Shown here: positions 26,401-36,415 of the stretch, in pieces | How the letters are laid out: the number at the start of each line of letters is the position of its first letter | Position numbering within the stretch: the stretch's first letter is position 1 | Assembly (NCBI GenBank): GCA_033060915.1 | Contig: CM065392.1 | Span: 10,645,501 to 10,709,500, forward strand | Reading direction: 5' to 3' | Source of the DNA: Euryodendron excelsum | Taxonomy: Eukaryota; Streptophyta; Magnoliopsida; Ericales; Pentaphylacaceae | DNA: 64,000 bases | Program-made: the position numbers and the translations under genes | The notes under the pieces: generated by a model | Told to the model about the DNA's origin: nothing | The model's database searches: none | What the model saw: only the letters and a program-made list of their open reading frames with translations

Positions 26401-28822
26401 AAATTAAGCACCAAATATGCATTTATTGACATTTAGCTTTAAGTTAGGTGTTTTGATAGTATTTATTCTTTTTTAGTTTTGACATTACGGTATATCGTAA
26501 GTCATTTGCTAATAGAATTTTACGAATTCACAATTGTTACTGTTTATAGAATATTGTGTTGTGTTAGTAGTACTTTGAGTTCCGATTTCTAATTTACAAA
26601 TTTCAGGTTTTTAGGAATCTTTGCATTTGATGGACATAATAAATTGAATCATATTTTGTGTATGCAAATTTTATTTTTAAAATATTTAGAGGCAAAAGAG
26701 GGCTCATATATATGCATGGTTGTTAAACCCCCGATCCGGATCTTATGATCCTACGATTTTACGATCCATTTTGACAAAATCGATCCTGATCCTACCTGAT
26801 TCATTGTGAAATTAGGATCTTACGATTTTGGGGTAGGATCTTACTGGATCGTAGGATCCCGATCCTATCCGATCCTATTTCTAAACTTTGTTTTGCTTTA
26901 TATGTCAGGTTTTTTTGGGGTTATTTTTATGTTTGTGGCCTACTCATTTTATACTAGGTTAAAATATTATAAAACTATGTTATATTGGGTCAAACATTTG
27001 CGGAAAAATAAATTAGGACAAATTCACATTCCTACATTGCAACATTTTAGAAAAACTAGAGAGTTGAAGGAATATAAAGGCTATTCAAGCATCTCCATCT
27101 CCATCTCCATCTCTAACTCATTTCACTCTTCAACGATAGTCCATCTACTCTCTTTCTCTTTCTGATTTTGTATAGTTAATCAAATAGCTTAAAATCTATT
27201 TGTTTTTGTTTATTTTCCTTTTTTATATACATTTTGTTTCTCCTTTTCTTCTTGTTTTTTCTTTAATCATAGTCACTCGTTGAATTACAAAACTTTTATT
27301 CAGCTTTTTTTTTTTTTTCTTTTTTCATGGTTTCTTTTTGTAATACATAGTTCTTCTTTTCTTTTGTAATATTATATAATGTTTATATTGTGTAATTTCT
27401 TATATTTTTGACATTATTTGCGTTTATTTGTATAATTTGAGCTCATTTTGTGTTTACTTCTAATAAATATTATTCACGTAGAAATTATCATGTATTTTTT
27501 GCTTCATTTGTAGGATCTTATGATCCTCAATCTGATCTTACGTTTCAATCCTGTAAACCCTTCGAATAATCCAATGTAGAATCCCAATTTTGACAACCTT
27601 GTATATATGAAGATATCGGAAAAAAATTTGTTTCCCCTTAACATGTGTCATATATAGAATGTGGAGTAACTTGTTTGGTAGGATGCAGTCAACAATTGAT
27701 GAACATTGGGATGTAAAATCTCTAATTTGGAAAGTATCACATGACGTTTCCATTTATGGTAATATAGCATACTGATTGTGGTCCCTAGATCAGTTTTTGA
27801 ACTGATAACTATTTTAGTCTTGTGGTTGTGATATGTTGTATTATTTATGGTGTGGTATTAATTGGCACTGCAAACGTTGAATTCAGGTTTCATGAGGGCA
27901 ACTAAAATTAAGTAGATGATCTAACAAAAAGAGCACTACAGTAAATTCAGGGAGCCACATAGGTATAAGTTCATGGGTGAAGACAATTAAGTTTCATGGG
28001 ATTTGTGGAGAGTCTGGAGACTGCGGAACTGAAATAGGCTTACCAAAAAGTAGTATCTGATCCAAATCCCTATGAGTAGTATATGCATTGATCCAAAACC
28101 ATCAAACTTGATTGATACTCAAGGCAAAACCCAAACAAAAGTCTTGTGGTGTCATTTCCACATTTGCAAGAACGCAGTTTCACAAGAACCGCAGAATTCT
28201 TTCAAAACACGCACTCAAGGGAAGACTAATTTCTCTACTTTGCATGGTCAAATTCCCCAGCCTAATTCTCTTTGATGGATTTCCTCACATAAAAGTAAGA
28301 GTTTCTAAAGAAGAAACTACATGAGGAATGGCAAGTAAAAATATTGGACAACTGCTAGACATGAGGATTTTTAATTTGGGTTCAATATAACCTTTAAAGT
28401 GGGAGTTTTGTTGTGAAATTCTGTGCCCAAACAAATGCCATGTAGCCAAATTTGGAGTTTTCTGCCTGAAGGCTAAGAAGCATATTTTGGACAAAGAAGT
28501 AAAGGGATATTTGTATTCACACAACAGAGGAATACCCCACAGGACTAGCCCTTTTTGGGTGTCTGGTGGTTTTGAACCTAAGAAGTATATTGGTCCCTTA
28601 ATTTTATAGTTGCTTTTCCCTCACTGTGACTGTTTTCTAATGACAGGAAGCGTTAAGTCCCTCATCAGCATGCCCTGCTTTATGTCCCATGCAAGCATAC
28701 CAGCTGCAGTGCGCGAGGCCAGAGGTTTGACTGAGGATCTTGTTCGTATCTCTGTAGGAATCGAAGATGTAGACGATTTGATTGCTGATTTAGACGATGC
28801 ACTTAGAACTGGACCTAATTGA
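11602..28822 (+). CDS. CBL: Cystathionine beta-lyase, plastid form (13 exons, complete)
   Basis: PLP enzyme of methionine synthesis: cystathionine to homocysteine, pyruvate and ammonia, in the plastid. Exons: 11602-11664, 11918-12092, 12183-12301, 19594-19664, 19790-19881, 20270-20357, 20517-20628, 22289-22385, 22485-22566, 23974-24091, 25678-25785, 25895-25997, 28647-28822. All introns are GT..AG with matching phases; the CDS is 1404 bp, 467 aa, close to the 464 aa of the Arabidopsis enzyme. Residues 1 to about 75 are poorly conserved and Ser-rich at the start, fitting a transit peptide. Catalytic landmarks: [11 protein letters not shown] from about residue 128, SGMAAL from 159, Asp256 in VDNSIMSP and the PLP lysine, Lys281 in [15 protein letters not shown]. 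The C-terminal [17 protein letters not shown] block is intact. The first ATG is in frame with the splice structure and follows a TATA box by about 100 bp. No frame break is seen; the gene should be functional. It is unusually long because introns 3, 7, 10 and 12 are filled with transposons. Confidence 0.97.
12619..14928. mobile_element. Solo LTR, 2.3 kb, with 5-bp TSD
   Basis: It begins TGTCACGCTCCGTAACC and ends GGTTCGGGATATTACA, so the ends are TG..CA with an extended inverted match of the TGT..CCGAACC type common in plant gypsy LTRs. Flanks are TGCTT (12614-12618) and TGCCT (14929-14933), a 5-bp duplication with one mismatch. No internal retroviral genes occur, so this is a solo LTR left by recombination. 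It lies in intron 3 of the lyase gene. Confidence 0.75.
15047..15095 (+). repeat. (GA)n microsatellite
   Basis: About 24 uninterrupted GA dinucleotides in intron 3 of the lyase gene. Confidence 0.95.
15096..15833. other. Intron sequence, probable LTR-type repeat remnant
   Basis: Non-coding. Several near-repeats of CTACATGCAACCAC (15470-15545) occur. Style and composition resemble a retroelement LTR, but I find no partner or TSD. It is bracketed by two long GA microsatellites. Confidence 0.3.
15834..15913 (+). repeat. (GA)40 microsatellite
   Basis: About 40 GA dinucleotides without interruption in intron 3; likely length-polymorphic. Confidence 0.95.
16260..17500 (+). pseudogene. L1-type LINE relic, 3' part
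   Basis: Translation in mixed frames shows the C-terminal region of plant L1 ORF2. [20 protein letters not shown] lies near 16360-16420 and a QWMSIWKV motif near 16985. ILTVENL with NWCCM..RAEES..HHLLHC (17060-17180) follows and matches the zinc-binding reverse-transcriptase tail (zf-RVT) with its Cys/His pattern. [12 protein letters not shown] (17310-17360) corresponds to the usual LWCIWRERN-type block. Stops interrupt every frame. A SINE splits it at 16448-16580. It lies in intron 3 of the lyase gene, same strand. Confidence 0.75.
16448..16580 (-). mobile_element. tRNA-derived SINE with 10-bp TSD
   Basis: Read on the minus strand it starts GAGCAAGTGGCTTTGCCTCA with a box-A-like TGGCTTTGCCTCAATGGTTG. 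It continues to a perfect box-B-like GGTTCAAACCCC and ends in a poly-A tail (poly-T at 16453-16466). The flanks carry an exact 10-bp duplication AAGGAAATTA at 16438-16447 and 16581-16590. It was inserted into the older LINE relic. Confidence 0.85.
17501..17888. other. Intron 3 sequence, nothing recognised
   Basis: AT-rich, with an A-rich stretch near 17597-17607. The open frame at 17563-17793 has no recognisable product. Confidence 0.45.
17889..18104. mobile_element. Tourist-like MITE, 216 bp, TTA duplication
   Basis: Left end GTCTGTTTGG pairs with the right end GTGTCCGTTTGG (minus-strand reading), and TTA flanks both sides (17886-17888 and 18105-18107). The interior has an A24 run (17920-17943). 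TTA duplication and GTTTGG ends fit PIF/Harbinger MITEs. Confidence 0.6.
18108..19593. other. Remainder of lyase intron 3
   Basis: AT-rich, no recognisable gene or bounded element. The last part approaches the acceptor CTCTGCAG before exon 4 at 19594. Confidence 0.5.
20388..20455 (+). repeat. (GA)n microsatellite
   Basis: About 34 GA units in intron 6, starting about 30 bp after the exon 6 donor. Length changes here could affect the short intron (20358-20516). Confidence 0.95.
21542..22003. mobile_element. Non-autonomous hAT-type element, 462 bp
   Basis: Left end CTAGGAAGTATGGACAC pairs with the right end CTAAGAAGCACAAATATGGACAC read on the minus strand. The flanks TATAGGTG (21534-21541) and TAAAGGTG (22004-22011) are an 8-bp duplication with one mismatch. 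GGACAC/GTGTCC motifs recur near both ends, typical of a widespread plant repeat. It lies in intron 7 of the lyase gene. Confidence 0.75.
22066..22091 (+). repeat. (CT)n microsatellite
   Basis: About 13 CT units in intron 7. Confidence 0.9.
22579..23020. mobile_element. Probable MITE with TTTGGTAAC-type ends
   Basis: TGTTTGGTAGCGTTTTTGTTTT on the left is loosely matched by the minus-strand reading of the right side near 23020 (TTTGTAACACTTCCAGTTTT). An internal TTACCAAACATGTTTTC block lies at 22919. A CCACC/CCGCC-rich stretch (22770-22860) is inside. No TSD was established, so boundaries are approximate. In intron 9. Confidence 0.4.
23566..23871. mobile_element. Tourist-like MITE, ~306 bp
   Basis: CGCTGTGTTTGGATCC on the left pairs with TGCTGTATTTGGATCC (right end, minus-strand reading), and TAA lies at both flanks allowing for one base of slippage. 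The interior starts with an AAAGGAAAAGG purine tract and ends with the complementary TTTTCCCT tract, so it could fold into a long hairpin. In intron 9 of the lyase gene, about 100 bp before exon 10. Confidence 0.6.
24901..25176. mobile_element. hAT-type MITE, 276 bp, perfect 8-bp TSD
   Basis: Ends are TAGGGCTGTTCA and, on the other strand, TAGAGGTGTTCA. Exact duplication AAAATAAC occurs at 24893-24900 and 25177-25184. The interior is rich in CCCGACCCAACCCGA-type repeats on both halves in inverted arrangement. In intron 10 of the lyase gene. No coding capacity. Confidence 0.88.
26715..27601. mobile_element. Non-autonomous hAT-type element, 887 bp
   Basis: Ends CATGGTTGTTAAA and CAAGGTTGTCAAAA (right end, minus-strand reading). 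Exact 8-bp duplication TATATATG at 26707-26714 and 27602-27609. Subterminal regions are dense in GGATC/GATCC motifs such as GTAGGATCTTA in both orientations, a usual layout for transposase-binding repeats. The 119-codon frame at 26806-27165 shows no transposase resemblance. In intron 12 of the lyase gene. Confidence 0.82.
27610..28646. other. End of lyase intron 12, no element bounded
   Basis: Moderately AT-rich sequence. Short open frames near 28072-28524 have no recognisable product and overlap on both strands. It ends at the acceptor TAATGACAG before exon 13. Confidence 0.45.
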
Positions 28823-29301
28823 GGATTGAAAGGTATTCTGCATGTGGTTGCAAACTTGGAATTCTATTCTAATCATATGAAAAACTATCTATGCTCATTA
28901 TTCCTGATCTGGTGCGGCCAAAAGATGGAAGGTTTAATGTCTGTAAGTTGACAATTTGAATTCATTTGGACTATGAATGCTTTTCAGGCCAAAGGCTCAT
29001 GAGCTCTTTGTGCTTCAGCCAGGAAAGGAATTTTGGTGTCTGTATATATTTATATGTTTGTTCTTTTTATACTGCAATATTAATTTAGGTGCTAATCCAA
29101 ATTTCATGAATACATTATGAAATCCTATGTTGGGCTTAAGACAACGAAGCTAAGTACTTGAGAGGTCTTGGTTTGCCCATCTCCTGAACCCCTTTTCCTC
29201 TTGGCGTGGTTTTTTTTTTTTTGAAAATTTTTTTATTTCAGATTTATTATGTTTAAATATTTTCATTTGGTGGACAGTTGATATTGTTTTTGCACCATAG
29301 G
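28823..29301 (+). other. 3' UTR and flank of cystathionine beta-lyase
   Basis: Follows the stop codon. It contains ATTAATTTAGG and ATGAATACATTATGAAATCC (29079-29130) where transcript ends may lie, but no canonical AATAAA signal was assigned. It ends at the duplication flanking the Mutator-like element. Confidence 0.5.
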
Positions 29302-29311
29302 CTTCAAGTTT
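29302..29311. repeat. Target-site duplication, left copy (CTTCAAGTTT)
   Basis: Identical to 33849-33858, immediately outside the Mutator-like element. A 9-11 bp duplication is typical for Mutator. Confidence 0.85.
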
Positions 29312-29495
29312 GGCTAATTTCCATAACAAAACCCTTATTTAATCCTTATTCCGGAACTGGGGGCTGTTTAAACTTTATTTCATCAGTCGAGTTCAACGCT
29401 TTTTCGAAAAGCGTTTTTAGTGTAAACGCTAATCGAAAAAGCGTTTTTTGCATATTTATACCGCCTTGCGTATACGAGGTAAAAACGCTAATTAA
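29312..29495 (+). repeat. MULE left terminal inverted repeat
   Basis: Pairs with 33670-33848. It is rich in the AACGCTTTTT / AAAAAGCGTT motif, which recurs in inverted form within the repeat and further in (29470-29560). Confidence 0.8.
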
Positions 29496-30030
29496 AAAAA
29501 CATTTTCATTGAAAACACTAATTAAAAAAGCGTTTTCAGTGAAAACGCTTTTTCAATTGGCGCTTTTGGCCTGTATTTCAATCTGCTTTCCCTTTCGTTT
29601 TTTCATTCGCAGCGCCTAGAGGAAGGATACTTATGAAAAACTTTTTAGAGCTTATTACTTCAAGTTTATCTTGCATACTTAGAAGATTTTTTCTATCAAT
29701 ATTGCGAAGCTCTTTGGTGTAGTTTAAACTCGCCGTTTACAAGGTAATAAATACTCTCTCTATCTCTCTCTTTTTGATTTTATTGTTGTGTGTATATATA
29801 TATATATGTACGTATACGCATGAATAATATGTTCTTTCCCTGTATATGTATACTTAAGTGTATATATATATATATATATGTTTTTGTAAATTAATGCAAA
29901 GCATGGCATATATATACATATGTTTTATTTTTTTTGATTTTTGTGACATATTGGCTAACCTACAGCCACCCTTTTTTTGCCGTATTGATTTTCGCAGCCC
30001 CCCTCCCCCACTTGTTCTCTTGCTCTCTGC

Positions 30031-30038
30031 CTATAAAT
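30031..30038 (+). promoter_or_regulatory. Putative TATA box of the MULE transposase transcript
   Basis: CTATAAATAAG lies downstream of a CT-rich run and is followed at about 30075 by a GA-rich leader. A strong donor-like AG/GTGAGT at 30136-30143 could start a leader intron that reaches the transposase region near 31.2 kb. Inferred from sequence only. Confidence 0.5.
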
Positions 30039-30359
30039 AAGAGTTGCCTAGATTCATTCTAGGCACGAATACAATACAGAGAGAAAGAAAAGAAAGAGAG
30101 AAATCAGAGAGAGGAAAGAGAAGAAAGAGCAGTCTAGGTGAGTTGTAAATATCATGTTGTATTATTATTTTATATTGGCAATAAAATTTTGGGTGGTCCA
30201 GAAGATCAACCCTAAATATTCCTGAAAAATAAATATGATAAATATTTGATAGTTTCTGAAGAACTATTCACGATATTTACTTTGTGTTGATTTATTTTCT
30301 CCAGCTTATATTCTTTACTTTTATAACAATTTTTTTCTTTTTCTTGATTACACTGTTTG

Positions 30360-31160
30360 TTGTATTGTTATTGTAATTAATTTTTTTTACGTGAAAACTC
30401 AGCATGTATTAAAAATAAAAAAGTGTAGATAATTATTTAAATAATATGTTAAATAATATATTAGAAATATGTAAATAATTGAAAAACAGTAAAAATTAAA
30501 AATATGTTAATTAAAAAATAGTAACAGAAAAGTAGTGAATAATTCAATTTTTTAAGAAAAAATTAAAATTAAACAATTCACATTTTTCAACAATTCATAA
30601 ATTATTTAAACAATTCATAATTTAATTTAAAGAATATGATTTTAACAATTCGTAAAAAGTAATAAATAATTTAAAATTAATTTTGCAAATTTAAAACATA
30701 TATATAATTATTTAAAGAATATGTTAAAAATATATAAATAATTGAAAAATAGTACAATTTCTTTACAAATTGAAAATAAAAATATTTACAATTATTTAAA
30801 GAATTCATAAATAAATTAAACAATTCATAATTTATTTTAACAAATTTGAACAAACATAAAAGTATTTAAACAATTATTTAAAGAATTCATAAATAGATTA
30901 AACAATTCATAATTTATTTTAACAATGATTTCAAAAATTTGTAAAAAATAGTAAATAATTTCAAATTACTTTTGCAAGTTTATAACATATATATAAAATA
31001 CATATAGTCATTTCGTATTTATATCAAAATAAATTTACTATATTATATAATAAATAATATTTAGAATAAATTGTCAAATGTGTATTTACATAAGCATCTT
31101 TACATAAGTTTTAAAACATTTAATTTAATTAGTTTGTATATTTCTAACATCTCTATTAGT
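30360..31160. other. Very AT-rich interior of the MULE
   Basis: About 800 bp of nearly pure A/T with degenerate, dispersed repeats of AAACAATTCATAATTT and ATATTTAAAGAATTCATAAAT. No coding potential. Likely the leader intron or non-coding spacer between promoter and transposase. Confidence 0.6.
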
Positions 31161-31279
31161 TGTATTTGGTAGGCAAAACTAAATAATGACCACAATAATT
31201 ATGTTCTATTAGGGGAGAAAGATAATATGAGGTCGCCAAGAAGGTGTATCCTACGATATAAAAGCTAGTGCATGTTATG

Positions 31280-33590
31280 ATATTGAAATGGGAACCTCAG
31301 TTGCTGTGTTACGTGATATGATTATGCAAATAATGATTGAGTACCGAAAACATATGACTATAAAGTTCATATGTAGATATCCACACCGATGAAATGGAGA
31401 TGTCATGTCATATAAGAAGTTGCCAATTAATGACGACAGGATATTGCAAAATGTGTTGAATATTCCTTTGAGATATTCTGACCACCAATGTGTTGAAATA
31501 TATTTTGTAAAAGAAAAGGGTAGCACAATGAACACCAGTGGAAGTCGTGTGGATGTGAGTTGGGCATATATCCAAACCTACGGTGAACTATTGTTAGGGA
31601 GGGGAGATGTATTGGCACTAGGGTCATTTACTCAAATGGTTACATTTGGGCAGAGTAGCCAAAGTACAATAGTTGAGGAAGGGCTAGGGCAATGAATGTC
31701 TAGCCTCTTCAGCCAAAATGAAAATTTCTCACAGGGTCTTAGTAATTTTGAACAGTTTCATGACTTTCACAGTCCACCAACACCTCACCCACAATATGCA
31801 TTAGACGAAGGTGGGTGCATAGAGGCGAGAGGTTCCAGTAGAAGTCTGGATCTTGTGGAACGCCTAGTTGCATTAGACGAGACTGTGACACATCTAGATG
31901 AAGATGCAGATATCGTTCAATCCGATAATTCAGATGAAGATATTGATGTTTTAATGAGAAATGAATTAAATGACGACTCTGATGATGATAGGTTCGAAGA
32001 ATTGAACCTTAATAAAGCCTTACATGATACTCCATATATTCTATTTTTTATGAACTTGGTTGGGACAGATGATGTTGTAGGTGGTCGAGACTTATATGAT
32101 TGCGGTCCGACATGGTCAGATGCTAATTTGGAGTTTGCAAAAGGGATGATTTTCAAAGATAAGAATGCAGTGATCTATGTATGTAATTGGTATCACGTGA
32201 ACAAAAATAAACATTATCATGTTGTGGAAACAAATAAAAAGGTTGGAGCACCAAGTGCAATTATAATTGCCCTTGGAAACTACATGCTTGTTTGAAGAAG
32301 AAGCACAGTTTTTTTGAGATCACGCAATACCCCGGGCCTCATACATGTTTACATGGGATGGAGAGTTTGGATCACTGCAATCTGAATTCAACATTTATTG
32401 CACACTTAATTAAGACACAAGTTGCGATAAGTCGCTTTCAGTTTCAATTTTAATGTAAGATGTGTTGATGTTATTTGTTAATGCCCTTCCTTAGTAAAGT
32501 TTGGAGTGTTTGTTTGTTATGGTGTACAGGAAGACCCTGACTGGAAAATAACATCCATAATCGAGAAGGTGAAAAATAATGCTGGTTTCATAGTTTCATA
32601 CAAGAAAGCATGACTTGAAAGAATAAAGGCCATTGCGATGGTTTTCGGAGATTGGGATGAATCCCATGAAAAGTTGTCAAGGTATATCAAAACCTCGAAG
32701 TTTAGAAACCCGGGCACAACTGTGATTTTAGAAACATTGGACTTGGGTACATTGGGTGTTAGGGGGCTAGACATAATATTTTGGGTATTTCAGCCATGCA
32801 TTAAAGGCTTTAAGCACTGTCCGCCAGTTATAGAAATCGATGATACTTTTTTTTTATGGCAGATATACAGGAGTTTTGTTGATTGCTACAACGACAACTG
32901 TTACGAAAAAAATTTTCCTTTTAGCTTTTGCGTTAGTTAAATCAAAAAATTATCGTGATTAGTCATGATTTATACAGAATGTCAGGCATCTGATTGTGCC
33001 AGGCTAGGAGGGTATCACATTGATTTTTGATCGACATGCAGCCATATTGAGCGCCGTCAAACATGAATGAGAAACACCATGACGAGGGCAACCAGTTGGA
33101 TTCCATAGATATTGCCTTAGGCACTTTAAAAGTAATTATCACAAAAATTTCGGTAATGTTAAAGTTAAGGATCTCATATGGAAAGTTGGGACTGCCCATT
33201 AAGTGTGGAAGTTTGACGAGGCAATGGATGAAATTAAAAATTTAGGAACGAAGTCAGAGTAGGCGGCAAGGGCGCATCATACTTTGTGCAATGAGGACCC
33301 AAAGAAGTAGACATTAGCGTATGATGAAGGTCATTGTTGGGGAGTTACAACCACCAATGATTCAGAGTGCTATAATAATGTCCTTCGAGGTGCACGAGAC
33401 TTGCCCATTACTTCATGTGTTCAAGTTACTTTCTACCGTCTGATGGCCACTTTTAATTATAATCGACTACAAATTCAACGTGCCTTAGCAAGGAGTTTGA
33501 GGTACACATTCAAAGTGCAAGCTAAGATAGAAGAGTAACAAGCTCGATCGGCGGGCCATCGTGTAACTATCTGTAATTGGTAATGTTATA
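31280..33590 (+). pseudogene. MULE transposase (MuDR-type), broken
   Basis: Landmarks occur in family order but in different frames. An N-terminal MuDR-like region (KLPINDDRILQNVLNIPL..VEIYF, 31410-31510) is followed by an acidic linker in the 199-codon frame at 31696-32295. A zinc-knuckle-like FEITQYPGPHTCLHGM lies near 32310-32360. The catalytic domain runs from FGDWDESHEKLSRYI (32644) through FQPCIKGFKHCPPVIEIDDTF (first Asp, about 32840), a FDRHAAI box (second Asp, about 33030) and YDEGH..TTNDSECYNNVLRGA (Glu, about 33360). It continues to FYRLMATFNYNRLQIQRAL (33430). All three DDE residues are still visible, but at least four stops or frameshifts intervene and no SWIM zinc finger follows. 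Non-functional as it stands. Confidence 0.87.
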
Positions 33591-33669
33591 AGATTTTATG
33601 TTAATTGTATGTACTTATTTTGATTAGTAATAAATTATATATTTCGCAATGTCTAATATAATCACCATG

Positions 33670-33848
33670 TTATTATACGTAGGCTAGCAGTATACAATGG
33701 TAGAAATACGAGAGAACGCTTTTTTGATTAGCGTTTTTAATAGACACGGTTTTCCGAAAAGCGTTGAACTCGATACTTAGAATTAAGTTTAAATGGCCCC
33801 CTGTTTCGGAATAAAGACCAAATTTTTGCCTTGTTATGGAAATTAGCC
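33670..33848 (-). repeat. MULE right terminal inverted repeat
   Basis: Reverse-complement counterpart of 29312-29495, ending GGAAATTAGCC directly before the right target duplication at 33849-33858. Confidence 0.8.
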
Positions 33849-33858
33849 CTTCAAGTTT

Positions 33859-35520
33859 CATCATGTTCTACAGCCTGTGAGCTTGATAAGATAATTAATC
33901 ACCATTATGTAGAAATCTTAGTGAGATAGGCTCCATGGAAAATGAGCAAGGCCTTGTTGAATGCCATAAGTATTTTGAGACAAGCTTGCTCAGCCGATTT
34001 CCTGATTCAGCTCAATTTAGCTCTGCGTTCACGAGTGTGCGGGGTTTTCATATTTTACTCATCAACTTTAACTTTCCTCGGGTTTTGTTGTCGAGAAATC
34101 GTTCAACTTTTAACTTTCAATCGGGTTTTGTTGTTGAGAAGTTATTTAATGCTTTTGAAGTATTATGTGACTTCATTCCACCAAACAAAATGGTCTGTGG
34201 AAAACACACTTAACTAACAATGATCATTTGACAATTGCACCAATTCTCTAATTGCATTTATTGTTCAAAACACGGGTTTTGTTGAAAAGAACAAAGTCAC
34301 AATTAATGAGAAATAAATTAATTTTTGGGGGGCTAAAACTAGAAATAATTAGGGTAGGGTAAACAATAAATTTGCAGAAAATGGTAACAACGACTAGATT
34401 GCAAAAGCAACATGTTTTGCTATTGTTGTTGACAAGGAATGCAGATCTTAAAACACAATGCTACGCTCACTGCCAAAAAGAAGGTCATCTTCAAAACACT
34501 AGGTACTTGCGTTGACCGTGGGCCTGAAACAATTTCCTTGAGATAAAACTAATATAATAACAAATAGGGTAACACAATTGTCACACACATCATATGGAAT
34601 GCTCTTGATTTGAGTATTCAAACATATAATGATTGGGTTTCTGCTAGGCCGACATCCCAAATCGAAAACATTTGAGTGTGTGAGTGAGTATTTAATGGTA
34701 TTAGAGTGTCATAAAGGTTGGATCTTTTTGTGAATTATTCTTGTGTTGCTATGAAAAAAAACTTATAACGATTGTACGAGGAAGCACAAATTCCAAAACT
34801 AAGGCAAGTGCATTCTTGGCACCAATATCGGAAGTATATAATTGTTGAAAATATTTTTAAAATAGATTGTTTATATAATAAGTTTTGTTCTGTTTTCATA
34901 AGGGTTGAACTTGTTTTTAAGAAAAATTCTACTGTATTATTTAATGAATCCCGTATCGAAAATTGAGAACAAAAATATATTTATAAATGTCACTACCATT
35001 CTCTGTGTGAAGTCCACGAGTATGAGATTGGCCCATTTTGTAAAGCAAACCATTCTTGTAATGCATGAGAAGTGTTGTGTAAGGTTTGGAAATTATTTGT
35101 TTGGTATGGAATAGAATCAAACATTGAGGCTAAATAGAGTTTGCAATAGAGCATGCACTCAAAGTCTACCATTAAATGTAGCTTGAGCTGTGAAGATCAT
35201 ATTCCGACTTATTTTGAGAGGTTGAGCATTCAAAATCTTGAAGTAAGGTCTCCAAATTCGAGTAGGGCACGAGGAAGAACTGCTACCTTAGTTGAGGAGG
35301 ATACAATAGTTGTATGAAGGGTTGTAAATTGTGCTAGTACCCGATTCTGATGTTAGTGCTTGATTAGTGTTGGACGAGGTCACATGGTTTTTTATGCTAG
35401 GACTTCCATGTAAAATTTTTTATTTGCCTTTGGTATGGCATGAGATTAGATTATGAGCATTAATTTGATTGTTGATTAAAATAAACAAAGGGATATATTC
35501 ATGAGGCAAGGTTTTTCAAG
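33859..35520. other. Unassigned region, may include a copia LTR
   Basis: No recognisable protein. A roughly 40-bp imperfect duplication (TCAACTTTAACTTT...GGGTTTTGTTGT(C/T)GAGAA) lies at 34063-34145. The right end abuts a copia primer-binding-like site, so part of the interval is probably a decayed 5' LTR whose left end I could not fix. Confidence 0.35.
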
Positions 35521-36290
35521 TGGTATAAGAGTGGGTCACTCAAAAAATTGTTCATAAAAGTTTTTTCCCCTAAATGTGATCCTGTTAGTACCTTGAGGGC
35601 ATGACAATAGGGGACGGTGCTATAGTTAGACCTCTTTAACTAAAGAGGCTAATTTTTCTTATTGGAAGGCTCGAATAAGATCATTCCTCAAGTCCATTGA
35701 TGAAATAGTATGGATTAGTGTAATGGATGGATGGAATTTCCCTACCATAATTCGTGAAAATATGACCATACCCAAAGCTGTAGAACAATGGGACAAGATT
35801 GATCTTGAACAGAGTAGTTGGAATAGTGAAGTTATGAATGTCACCTTTTACAGCATCACACATGAAGAGTTTAGATGTTTATCAAAATGCGAAGTCGCTA
35901 AAAAAGCATGAGACATATTTGAAATTGCTCATGAGGGTTCACTCTTTGTTAAAATTACAAAAGTCCAAAGGTTGATGACAAAATTTGAAAATCTTCTCAT
36001 GGAAGAAAATGAAACATTTGATAGTTTTTACATAAAATTGAGTATGCCATTGGTTCAAGTTTCAATCTTGGATAAAGAGTTCTAGATTGAGAAATAGTAA
36101 GAATGATCTTGGTATCTCTTTCAAAAATATTTTAATTTAAAGTGACTGTCATTGATGAGAGCAAGAATGTGTATGCTTTGAGAGTTGAAGAGTTTGTAAG
36201 ATCATTACAAACCTATGAGGCCAACCAACGCCAACCCAAAAAATCTAAGGGCATAACTCTTAAGGTCATAGTACATTTATGGTTTTCTTG
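35521..36290 (+). pseudogene. Ty1-copia gag (UBN2) relic with primer-binding site
   Basis: TGGTATAAGAGTG at 35521 is close to the initiator-Met tRNA binding site TGGTATCAGAGC of copia elements. Gag landmarks follow: ANFSYWKARIRSFLKSIDE (35650-35705), ITHEEFRCLSKCEVAKKA, IFEIAHEGS, KVQRLMTKFENLLMEENETF and KVTVIDESKNVYALRVEEF (about 36140), then a KKSKGITLK end. This is the gag-polypeptide UBN2 arrangement. Stops split it into at least three pieces. No protease, integrase or RT follows, because the sequence runs into an unrelated LTR. Confidence 0.8.
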
Positions 36291-36415
36291 GCACAGAGCG
36301 TGAATGATAACAGAGATCAAACCACTTGGTAAGGGCGTAACCGCTATGATCTGTGATAGGTACTCATCAATAGAGTACGAGGTAAAAGTATTGGCCATTT
36401 TATGTTTTATGACTA

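Larger units (their letters stand above)
29312..33848 (+). mobile_element. Mutator-like element (MULE), 4537 bp, with long inverted repeats
   Basis: Both ends start GGCTAATTTCCATAACAA (right end read on the minus strand). They stay alignable for about 190 bp through TTTAAACTT, CGAGTTCAACGCTTTT and AACGCTAATC..AAAAAGCG. The flanks are an exact 10-bp duplication CTTCAAGTTT. Inside are a TATA-containing leader, an AT-rich stretch and a broken transposase gene on the plus strand. Structurally a once-autonomous MULE with long terminal inverted repeats; the transposase now has several stops and frameshifts. Confidence 0.9.

Noticed and set aside
26806..27165. 119-codon open frame
   Set aside because: Inside a bounded non-autonomous hAT element; the start encodes GGATC-type repeats and the rest has no transposase motif.
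29278..29619. 113-codon open frame
   Set aside because: It lies in the MULE terminal inverted repeat and encodes AACGCTTTTT repeats.
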